DNA of 64,000 bases from Mucilaginibacter segetis (GTDB lineage Bacteria; Bacteroidota; Bacteroidia; Sphingobacteriales; Sphingobacteriaceae), in contig NZ_JAEHFW010000003.1 in assembly GCF_016522075.1 (NCBI RefSeq), forward strand, positions 372,001 to 436,000, read 5' to 3'. The notes below the pieces were generated by a model. That model was not told where the DNA came from. It saw only the letters and a program-made list of their open reading frames with translations, and ran no database searches. Positions 17,465 to 24,361 of the stretch are shown here, piece after piece. The translations under genes were made by a program, and so were the position numbers. Numbering within the stretch: the stretch's first letter is position 1; each line of letters starts with the position of its first letter.

Positions 17465-19066
17465 ATGCAGTTTGAGATGTTAAAGGAAAAATCGTCAATC
17501 ATCAAAGTAATTGGTGTTGGCGGTGGTGGCGGTAACGCGGTAAACCACATGTACAGGCAGGGAATAACAGGTGTTGACTTCATCATCTGTAATACGGATG
17601 CGCAAGCTTTGGAGCTTAGCCCTATACCTAATAAGGTACAATTAGGCGCAAGTTTAACCGAAGGTATGGGTGCCGGCTCTATCCCGGAAGTGGGCAAAAA
17701 TTCGGCTATCGAAAATATCGACGATATTAAACAAATGCTTGGCCCCAACACCAAAATGCTGTTTATTACAGCAGGTATGGGTGGTGGTACCGGTACAGGT
17801 GCAAGCCCTATTATTGCTAAGGCTGCCCGCGAACTGGATATACTTACCGTAGGTATTATTACTACACCTTTTTCTTTCGAAGGCAAACGCCGCCGTATGC
17901 AGGCCGAAGAAGGGATGGAAGAGCTGAAAAAATATGTTGACTCTTTCCTGGTGATATCAAACGACAGGTTGCGTCAGATATTCGGCAACCTTACACTGGG
18001 TTCTGCATTTGCACAGGCCGATAATATATTAACAACTGCCGCTAAGGGCATTGCCGAAATTATCACCTTGCCGGGTTATATAAACGTCGACTTTAAAGAT
18101 GTGCGCACCGTGATGAAAGACAGCGGTGTATCTATCATGGGCAGCAGCGCTGCCGATGGTGAGAACCGGGCATTAAAGGCCGTAGAAGGCGCATTGTCAT
18201 CACCGTTGTTAAAAGATAACGAAATTGAGGGTGCACGCTATATATTATTAAATATCAGTTCAGGCGATAAAGAGGTGACCATGGATGAGGTGAGCGTGAT
18301 CACCGATTACATACAGGAAGAAGCAGGCTTAGCAGCCGACCTGATATGGGGTAACTGCCGTGATGAGAATTTAGGCGACCAGATATCAGTTACTATTATC
18401 GCTACCGGTTTCCAAACCAAGGACGAGCGTGAGAAAGAGAACAGCAACAAAAAGATAGTATCAATGCTGGTACCGGAGAGTGCCCCATTGGTTAAACCTG
18501 TTAACGAGTTTATTAATAATCCGGTTAAAGCCGAACCAACTTCAGCACAGCCTTATTTAAAAACCAAGGAGGAGCCCAAACAAACAGGTTTGTTTGATCT
18601 GTTTGCCCGCGAAGAGCAGCAGGAAGACGACGATGATGTGGTAAGGTATAATTTGAACGAAGAAACGCCGGCTGCTGACGAAACAGAAGCATCTGAAACA
18701 GAGTTTACATTTAAGGTTGCCGAATCGGTAATGAACTTTGAACCTGCAAAACAAGAGAAAGAGCCGGAACCCGAACCGGAACCGGTTGTTAATGCGGATG
18801 AGCATAAAACCGATGAATCTATTGAGGAGCAATTACGCAAGTCGCGCGAGCGCATTATGCGGCTTAAGGATCTGAGTATGAAGTTACGTAACGGTAATAT
18901 CCAGGAACTGGAGAATATCCCCGCTTATAAACGTAAGGAAATAGCATTGCAGGAAACTCCCGCTTCAGACGAAAGCCAGATATCAAGGTTTTCCCTGTTA
19001 ACAGACAGCGAGGGTAAAACGGAGATAAGGAACAATAATTCCTTCCTGCACGATAATGTAGACTAA
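17465..19066 (+). CDS. ftsZ: Cell division GTPase FtsZ
   Basis: The 533-residue protein has the FtsZ GTPase core (about 10-320): GVGGGGGNAVN near the N-terminus, the tubulin signature GMGGGTGTGASP near residue 105 and the T7 loop NVDFKDVRTVM. A long acidic, low-complexity linker (about 335-465) separates the core from a conserved-looking C-terminal peptide, ENIPAYKRKEIALQ, probably the FtsA-binding tail, after which about 35 more residues follow. FtsZ polymerises into the division ring. The protein is longer than the roughly 380-residue E. coli form because of the linker. A terminator follows, closing the dcw cluster. Confidence 0.97.
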   Translation: MQFEMLKEKSSIIKVIGVGGGGGNAVNHMYRQGITGVDFIICNTDAQALELSPIPNKVQLGASLTEGMGAGSIPEVGKNSAIENIDDIKQMLGPNTKMLFITAGMGGGTGTGASPIIAKAARELDILTVGIITTPFSFEGKRRRMQAEEGMEELKKYVDSFLVISNDRLRQIFGNLTLGSAFAQADNILTTAAKGIAEIITLPGYINVDFKDVRTVMKDSGVSIMGSSAADGENRALKAVEGALSSPLLKDNEIEGARYILLNISSGDKEVTMDEVSVITDYIQEEAGLAADLIWGNCRDENLGDQISVTIIATGFQTKDEREKENSNKKIVSMLVPESAPLVKPVNEFINNPVKAEPTSAQPYLKTKEEPKQTGLFDLFAREEQQEDDDDVVRYNLNEETPAADETEASETEFTFKVAESVMNFEPAKQEKEPEPEPEPVVNADEHKTDESIEEQLRKSRERIMRLKDLSMKLRNGNIQELENIPAYKRKEIALQETPASDESQISRFSLLTDSEGKTEIRNNNSFLHDNVD

Positions 19067-19086
19067 TTAATCTAAACCCAAATATG

Positions 19087-19113
19087 GCCCTTGTATAACG
19101 CAAGGGCTTTTTT
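19087..19113 (+). terminator. Rho-independent terminator after ftsZ
   Basis: Perfect arms GCCCTTG (19087-19093) and CAAGGGC (19101-19107) around a seven-base loop are followed by six T. It lies about 20 bases past the ftsZ stop and closes the dcw transcript. Confidence 0.85.
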
Positions 19114-19142
19114 GTTATAAACTATCATAAAAAGTTATAACG

Positions 19143-19173
19143 TTTGATAAAAGAGGATTAAGCCGTATATTTG
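19143..19173 (+). promoter_or_regulatory. Bacteroidota-type promoter for the PLP acyltransferase gene
   Basis: TTTG at 19143-19146 and TATATTTG at 19166-19173 are separated by 19 bases, an exact match to the -33/-7 consensus TTTG-N19-TAnnTTTG. Transcription would start near 19180, just upstream of the TTG start codon at 19204. Confidence 0.7.
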
Positions 19174-19203
19174 CAATTATTTTAACAATTAAGAAATAGC
19201 AAT

Positions 19204-20448
19204 TTGGATCTGTTTGATAAAATACATAAGAACATGGGCGGCCCGATAGGGCAGCACCAGCAATGGTCGCACGGATATTTTTCTTTCCCGCGTTTAGAAG
19301 GAGAGATAGCACCTCATATGCAGTTTAACGGTAAAGAACATTTGGTTTGGAGCCTGAATAACTACCTCGGTCTGGCTAATCATCCCGAAGTAAGGGAAGC
19401 TGATGCTAAAGCTGCTGCAGATTATGGTATGGCATACCCCATGGGTGCGCGTATGATGTCTGGTAATACCAAACATCACGAAGAACTGGAGAATGATCTG
19501 GGTGCTTATGTGGGCAAGGAAGCCGCTTTTTTACTGAATTATGGTTATCAGGGAATGGTATCAATTATTGATGCCCTGGTTGACCGTAATGATGTTATTG
19601 TTTATGATGCAGAATCTCATGCTTGTATTGTTGATGGCGTAAGGCTGCACATGGGCAAACGCTTTGTATACAAACATAACGATATTGAAAGCTGTGAGAA
19701 ACAACTGGAACGTGCCGAACGCATGGTGGAACAAACCGGCGGAAGCATCCTGGTAATAACCGAAGGTGTTTTTGGGATGTCGGGCGCGCAGGGTAAGCTG
19801 AAAGAGATCATCGCTTTAAAAGAAAAATATAACTTCCGTTTACTGGTAGATGATGCGCATGGTTTTGGTACTATGGGTAACACCGGGGCCGGTACTCACG
19901 AGGCACAGAATTGTATTGACGGGGTTGATGTTTATTTCGGAACGTTCGCTAAATCAATGGCAGGTATCGGGGCATTCGTAGCTTCAACGGCGGAGATCAT
20001 TAACTATCTGCGTTACAATATGCGCTCGCAAACATTTGCAAAGGCATTGCCAATGCCAATGGTACTGGGTCTTAAAAAGCGCTTTGAGTTACTAAAATCA
20101 AATCCTGCACTGCGCGAACGCTTATGGGTTATTGCCAAAGCCCTGCAAAACGGATTAGTAGAGCATGGTTTTGATATCGGTATTACAGATACCATGGTTA
20201 CCCCCGTGTTTTTAAAAGGCGACTTAAATGAGGCTACCAGCCTAACTATGGATCTGCGCGAAAATCATGGCATATTTTGCTCTATAGTGGTTTACCCGGT
20301 TATCCCTAAAGGATTGATAGAGCTACGCTTAATACCTACAGCAGTACACACCATCGAAGATGTGAACCGTACGCTGGATGCCTTTAGCGAAGTATCAGCC
20401 AAACTTAAAGCAGGTGCTTACAAAGAGAACAAAATGGCAATAGCTTAA
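19204..20448 (+). CDS. Alpha-oxoamine synthase family PLP enzyme (sphingolipid/sulfonolipid-type acyltransferase)
   Basis: The 414-residue protein is a fold-type I PLP enzyme of the alpha-oxoamine synthase family (BioF, KBL, serine palmitoyltransferase). Signatures are LNNYLGLANHPEV near residue 57, the PLP-stacking region YDAESHACIVDG, the DDAHGFGTMG block and the Schiff-base lysine in FGTFAKSMAG. The family condenses an amino acid with an acyl-CoA or acyl-ACP and releases CO2. Bacteroidota use members to make sphingoid or capnine (sulfonolipid) bases; I cannot tell serine from cysteate as substrate. The TTG start is chosen because it gives MDLFDKI and sits behind an excellent promoter; the next ATG is ten codons later. 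No biotin genes adjoin, arguing against BioF. Confidence 0.8.
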   Translation: MDLFDKIHKNMGGPIGQHQQWSHGYFSFPRLEGEIAPHMQFNGKEHLVWSLNNYLGLANHPEVREADAKAAADYGMAYPMGARMMSGNTKHHEELENDLGAYVGKEAAFLLNYGYQGMVSIIDALVDRNDVIVYDAESHACIVDGVRLHMGKRFVYKHNDIESCEKQLERAERMVEQTGGSILVITEGVFGMSGAQGKLKEIIALKEKYNFRLLVDDAHGFGTMGNTGAGTHEAQNCIDGVDVYFGTFAKSMAGIGAFVASTAEIINYLRYNMRSQTFAKALPMPMVLGLKKRFELLKSNPALRERLWVIAKALQNGLVEHGFDIGITDTMVTPVFLKGDLNEATSLTMDLRENHGIFCSIVVYPVIPKGLIELRLIPTAVHTIEDVNRTLDAFSEVSAKLKAGAYKENKMAIA

Positions 20449-20470
20449 CTGATCTTTTTATATATAGTGT

Positions 20471-20500
20471 AAAGCTTTACGGAAACGTAAAGCTTTTTTT
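20471..20500. terminator. Bidirectional terminator between converging genes
   Basis: Arms AAAGCTTTACG and CGTAAAGCTTT enclose a GAAA loop and are followed by a T tract on the plus strand, with an A tract on the other side. It serves the acyltransferase gene and the converging reverse-strand gene. Confidence 0.85.
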
Positions 20501-20505
20501 ATGCC

Positions 20506-21246
20506 CTATAGCTTAACCCGTATGGCCGCCGTAGGATATATTTGTAATACATTATCGGTAGTTAGTACGTGATAATTGGTATTCACCTTTGTTCCTAAGG
20601 CAATGGTTTTATTCAGATTATACCAAAATTGAGGCTCGGCAAAAAAGAAAAAACGTTTGCCCTGTAAACCGGCTGTATATTCATCACCATGATCTTTATT
20701 TTCCGTCCATATAGAAAAATCGCCCGAAAATTCCGCACGATAGTTAAATAACCCCTTGTAAAAGTACAGCGTGTATAAAAAATCTTTACTGGGTTTGGCA
20801 TAAGGTACATACTTAAAATTAAGTACACTACTCATATAGGCACTACCCCACTTAAAGGGGTAGCTTACTCCAACTGAATAGGTGTTTAAAATATAGTAGC
20901 TGTATTGTTTGGGTTCAGTAACCCCTAAACCACCGCTATACTGGAGGTTCAGGTATATCTTTGGTTGCCAAAAGCGAACTTCCTGTGACACCTGCATGTA
21001 ATACTTGCCTATGTTCGCTTTATCGCCGGTAAAATCGGCTTGCAGTTTAAGCAAAAAGGCTCCGCGTTTAATAAAGGTGGTGTCGGAATTTGCCGCGGGT
21101 TTAAAATATTCAAAATAAAGTGTCGCGTAATTTTTAGGGTTTCGTTCCGGATCCAGCGTGTGCCGTGCATCATAGTGCAGTTGTAAAAGTTGCGCGTTGG
21201 CCCCGGTAGTTAAAATCAACAAACAGAGAATTAAAAGGTATCTCAT
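20506..21246 (-). CDS. Outer-membrane barrel-like protein of the DUF5020 type
   Basis: The 246-residue protein has a signal peptide (about 1-18, ending ANAQ) followed by LQLHYDARHTLDPERNPKNY, which I recall as the opening of the DUF5020 family. The remainder alternates polar and aromatic residues in beta-strand fashion (YYILNTYSVGVSYPF, FFFFAEPQFWYNLN) and ends in a strand typical of outer-membrane barrels (AAIRVKL). A structural resemblance to nucleoside-channel (Tsx-like) barrels is plausible but unproved. No substrate can be inferred from neighbours. It converges on the acyltransferase gene across a shared terminator. Confidence 0.7.
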   Translation of the reverse strand: MRYLLILCLLILTTGANAQLLQLHYDARHTLDPERNPKNYATLYFEYFKPAANSDTTFIKRGAFLLKLQADFTGDKANIGKYYMQVSQEVRFWQPKIYLNLQYSGGLGVTEPKQYSYYILNTYSVGVSYPFKWGSAYMSSVLNFKYVPYAKPSKDFLYTLYFYKGLFNYRAEFSGDFSIWTENKDHGDEYTAGLQGKRFFFFAEPQFWYNLNKTIALGTKVNTNYHVLTTDNVLQIYPTAAIRVKL

Positions 21247-21308
21247 AAAATTTACAGCTTTAGTGTACGTAATTGCATCGCTGTAAAATTGCTTTTAGTG
21301 CAATAAAT

Positions 21309-22520
21309 ATGGCGGTAACCGAACGGAAACCTGCCGAAATTGTATATTTACCATTAGAAATTGCAATGGAAGAACCCGATTTAACCATTTTTTCCAACTT
21401 ATACCGCGAGGCTTATACGCGCTGCTTCGGACAGTTGCTTACGCAACCTCTTACGGAAACAGAAGGGAAACTATTTTACCAGCAGATACTGGATCAAACC
21501 GGACTTACCATAGGCTGGCGCACATTAAAAAATTACTCGCTTTTTATTTTAGACGGTACCCGGCAGGATAATCCCTCTATCGCATCAATGGATACATTGG
21601 CCCGGTATGTGCTTAAAGCGCCTTATACTAACGAGATAGAACGGAAAGATAATGAGGGGCATCATCCGTATTGGTTTATGTACCGCAACAGGTATTTAAA
21701 AAATGAATTATTAGCTGTACCTGTCCGTAAAAAATATTTCTGGTGGCCTGCTATAATCGCCTTGTTTTTAATATTGACAGCTTTTTTTATCTGGATATTC
21801 CGCAACCGTAGTTTTAACATAGATGAAAACTTTGCTGATGTAACAGCGGCGAAATTAATACAGCATGGCTGGCAAGTAAAAAACAAGGATGAACGGTACT
21901 GGCATAAACGCGATACTATACAGGGTGGTATAACACTATTTACCCTGCCGGGCGATAACTGGCCCGACGGCACACACGCACCTGCTATAAAAAACTTATT
22001 ATTGACGGACCTTCCAAACGGCTGCTTTATAACCGAACTGCAAATGCAGGATTTTATACCATCGGGCGAATGGCAGCAGGCCGGCTTACTGTTAATGGAG
22101 GATACCACCTTTAACAGCCCGAGCATTCGTATATCATTAGCCTATAACGATTTTTTTGGAGGATTTAAGCGGCCTAAGGAAGTGATAGTGCAGGCAATAT
22201 ATTCGCCGGGTGGCGGCCGTAAGCCCGAGGAATTTGCACATGCGGCAATTTTAACACCTGATAGTTCGGCAGTTAATCCGGTTTTATTGTCGAATTTAAA
22301 ACACACGGCCCTGAGGATAGAGAAACAGGGAGTAAATTATCGGTTTTTATATGCCGGCGGCGCAGCGGTAAATACCGCATTTAAGCAACTCGCGGCACGT
22401 AGCTTTGCTGTTAAACCGAATTATATTGGAATTTTTGCAATAAAAGGATGGGTAAACACTACAAAAGTGGCACCGGTGCACATTAAAAGATTTTTATTAC
22501 AAAGCGTAAGCTGTGAATAA
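21309..22520 (+). CDS. Single-pass membrane protein: helical N-terminal domain, lectin-like outer domain
   Basis: Starting at the ATG at 21309 (MAVTERK) the protein has 403 residues. An N-terminal helical domain of about 130 residues includes LTETEGKLFYQQIL, TGLTIGWRTLKNY and NPSIASMDTLARY, a pattern reminiscent of a helix-turn-helix or similar adaptor. One strong membrane segment follows (about 142-162, WWPAIIALFLILTAFFIWIF). The C-terminal 235 residues look like a concanavalin-type beta-sandwich as in DUF1349 or GH43 accessory domains (QQAGLLLMEDTTFNSPSIRISL). The layout resembles a one-component transmembrane sensor, but this is inference. An upstream in-frame start twelve codons earlier is possible. 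No partner gene is adjacent. Confidence 0.7.
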   Translation: MAVTERKPAEIVYLPLEIAMEEPDLTIFSNLYREAYTRCFGQLLTQPLTETEGKLFYQQILDQTGLTIGWRTLKNYSLFILDGTRQDNPSIASMDTLARYVLKAPYTNEIERKDNEGHHPYWFMYRNRYLKNELLAVPVRKKYFWWPAIIALFLILTAFFIWIFRNRSFNIDENFADVTAAKLIQHGWQVKNKDERYWHKRDTIQGGITLFTLPGDNWPDGTHAPAIKNLLLTDLPNGCFITELQMQDFIPSGEWQQAGLLLMEDTTFNSPSIRISLAYNDFFGGFKRPKEVIVQAIYSPGGGRKPEEFAHAAILTPDSSAVNPVLLSNLKHTALRIEKQGVNYRFLYAGGAAVNTAFKQLAARSFAVKPNYIGIFAIKGWVNTTKVAPVHIKRFLLQSVSCE

Positions 22521-22836
22521 ACAGATATAAAAAGCAATAATTAAATTGTTATACTTCTTTAATAAAATCAATTAATAGTTATGAATACGTTAAATATTAA
22601 GCAAATAAATAGCAGATTATGCAAAAATATTAGCAAAACAATTTTTCTATTGCATCAGCAAGCATTTAAGCACACAAAATAAAAGCGTGTTTTTGCACCA
22701 AATAAGTTCAAAATGTGGAAAAAAACCGCTTCTGAGGCACTATTTTTATATGCTAAAAGTTTTTATTTAAAAAAAAACCCGTTAGATTAGCTTTAATTAA
22801 AACAATAAACCTCATAAATTAAAAGGAGTATTCACA
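22521..22836. other. AT-rich gap before the histone-like gene
   Basis: This 316-base stretch is very AT-rich, with runs of A and T and no credible open frame. TAGCTTTA at 22788-22795 resembles a Bacteroidota -7 element and may be the promoter of the histone-like gene. Nothing else is recognised. Confidence 0.5.
22823..22828 (+). promoter_or_regulatory. Strong Shine-Dalgarno sequence before the histone-like gene
   Basis: AAGGAG ends eight bases before the ATG. Few genes in this window show such a site, in line with the weak use of Shine-Dalgarno pairing in Bacteroidota, so this one suggests efficient translation and fixes the start. Confidence 0.65.
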
Positions 22837-23013
22837 ATGAAAAAATTTACTGAAGTAAAAGAGCTGGTTGCATCCCTTGAAGCTGATGCTGACAAATTCT
22901 ACAACAAGGGTAACAGCGCGGCTGGTACACGTGTTCGTAAAGGTATGCAGGACCTTAAAAATTTAGCACAAGCTATCCGCCTGGAAGTTCAGGAAGCAAA
23001 AAACAAAGCGTAA
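22837..23013 (+). CDS. Histone H1-like DNA-associated protein (58 residues)
   Basis: This 58-residue protein begins MKKFTEVKELV and contains the block NKGNSAAGTRVRKGMQDLK, typical of the short Hc1/histone H1-like proteins of Bacteroidota. It is entirely helical in character, with alternating acidic and basic stretches and a lysine-rich end. Members are thought to bind DNA or ribosome-associated nucleic acid; a direct function is not established. A strong Shine-Dalgarno sequence and an AT-rich promoter region suggest high expression. A terminator shared with the converging dapA lies after the stop. Confidence 0.85.
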   Translation: MKKFTEVKELVASLEADADKFYNKGNSAAGTRVRKGMQDLKNLAQAIRLEVQEAKNKA

Positions 23014-23049
23014 TTAAACCAGAAAGATCGTTTTACTTTCAATAAAAAG

Positions 23050-23078
23050 TCCGACTGATAACAGCCGGATTTTTTATT
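23050..23078. terminator. Bidirectional terminator between the histone-like gene and dapA
   Basis: The imperfect hairpin TCCGACTG/CAGCCGGA around ATAA (23050-23069) is followed by six T on the plus strand, and an A-rich run precedes it for the other strand. It lies between two converging genes. Confidence 0.75.
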
Positions 23079-23956
23079 TAGCGGAGTTTTTGTAATTCAG
23101 CGCCTATCTTTTCGGCAGTGGCTGTACTTACAGGCACCAGCGGCAGGCGTAAGGTATCGCCGCAAATGTTCAGTTGCTTTAAGGCAGATTTTATCCCCGC
23201 GGGGCTACCTTCGGTAAACATGAGGCGGGTAAATTCTACTAAGCTATAATGTACGGGCTGCGCGGTTTTAAAATCGCCGCTTAAACAGGAGCGTACCAAA
23301 CCGGATACCTTGGCAGGCAATGCGTTACCCACAACAGAGATCAGCCCTACACCACCCATAGCTATCATTTGCAGGGTAATAGGATCATCACCGGATATGA
23401 CTAAAAAGTCTTCGGGTTTATCGCGCATTAACTGGTTCAGCAATTCAAAATTACCTGAGGCCTCTTTTATCCCGATAATGTTTTTAAAATCCTTTGCCAG
23501 CCTTACTGTGGTTTCGGCACTAACAGAACTGCCTGTACGGCTGGGTACGTTATATAAAATAACAGGTAGGGGCGATGCCTCTGCAATAGCTTTATAATGC
23601 TGGTATATACCATCCTGCGTAGGCTTATTATAATGCGGACTGGCCGATAATATGGCATCGTAGCCGGTGGTGTCAAACGCTTTTATTTGCGCAACAGTTT
23701 CGTGGGTATTGTTACCTGCAATACCTGCAACAAGCGGTACACGCCTATTAACCACTTCGGCTGTAAATGCCCAAACTTGCTTCTTCTCTTCTTTATTTAA
23801 TGTGGCGCTCTCGCCGGTTGTACCTAATGATACTAAATAATCCACGCCGCCATCTATCAGATAGTTGATCAGTTTTTTTAGTGCGTCGTAATCTACTTGC
23901 CCGTCTGTCTGAAAAGGAGTTACCATTGCTACTCCCGTTCCATAAAATCTATTCAT
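23078..23956 (-). CDS. dapA: 4-hydroxy-tetrahydrodipicolinate synthase DapA
   Basis: The 292-residue TIM-barrel enzyme has the DapA motifs GTTGES (45-50), the catalytic Tyr in ILYNVPSRTG (Tyr135) and the Schiff-base lysine in IGIKEASG (Lys164). It condenses pyruvate with aspartate semialdehyde, the first committed step to diaminopimelate and lysine. The product feeds the meso-DAP-specific MurE encoded in the same window. Standing alone on the reverse strand, it shares a terminator with the histone-like gene. Confidence 0.96.
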   Translation of the reverse strand: MNRFYGTGVAMVTPFQTDGQVDYDALKKLINYLIDGGVDYLVSLGTTGESATLNKEEKKQVWAFTAEVVNRRVPLVAGIAGNNTHETVAQIKAFDTTGYDAILSASPHYNKPTQDGIYQHYKAIAEASPLPVILYNVPSRTGSSVSAETTVRLAKDFKNIIGIKEASGNFELLNQLMRDKPEDFLVISGDDPITLQMIAMGGVGLISVVGNALPAKVSGLVRSCLSGDFKTAQPVHYSLVEFTRLMFTEGSPAGIKSALKQLNICGDTLRLPLVPVSTATAEKIGAELQKLR

Positions 23957-24116
23957 GTTGTTATTAAAAGGATGCTAAGTTAAGAATTTACTTAAATAGT
24001 GGTAAGGGTATATACTTTTTAAAATGCCCAGGTTTTGGTTAAGGCCGATATGCCCTTTATTTATTCCGCCCCATAAATGAGGCGGTAATGAATTTTTTAT
24101 AAAGTTCCGGCGTTCG
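23957..24116. other. Upstream half of the dapA-ubiD gap
   Basis: AT-rich sequence upstream of dapA with no open frame and no clear promoter match. The remaining part of the gap, up to the ubiD-like stop, is filled by tandem units listed separately. Confidence 0.4.
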
Positions 24117-24348
24117 TTGCCGTTGGCTTTAGCTAATTTTAATAATTGTGACTAAAGGCTGTATGCTTTTTTATTTACTTATGTGAGATTCCAACTGTAT
24201 TCATTGCCGTTGGCTTTAGCTAATTTCAATAATTGTGGCTAAAGGCTATATGCTTTTTTATTTATTCTTATGTGAGATTTCAACTGTATTCATTGCCGTT
24301 GGCTTTAGCCAACGGTAAATAAAATGTTAGAATGGCTTTAGCCTAAAG
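24117..24348. repeat. Tandem 87-90 base units with palindromic core (REP-like)
   Basis: Units starting TTGCCGTTGGCTTTAGC begin at 24117, 24204 and 24294, so two full copies of 87 and 90 bases are followed by a partial third. Each full copy carries CTTTAG and, some 20 bases on, CTAAAG, able to form a hairpin. The last copy contains a perfect palindrome, CCGTTGGCT-TT-AGCCAACGG (24296-24315), and CTTTAG-C-CTAAAG follows at 24336-24348. This resembles REP-type elements, which in other bacteria are spread by TnpA-REP transposases; none is encoded here. Confidence 0.75.
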
Positions 24349-24361
24349 TTACAACTGTTAA

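Noticed and set aside
18553..18855. Serine- and cysteine-rich reverse frame inside ftsZ
   Set aside because: It mirrors the acidic, repetitive codons of the FtsZ linker and is not a gene.
24117..24348. CRISPR-like array
   Set aside because: Whole 87-90 base units repeat without unique spacers, only about 2.3 copies exist and no cas genes are nearby.
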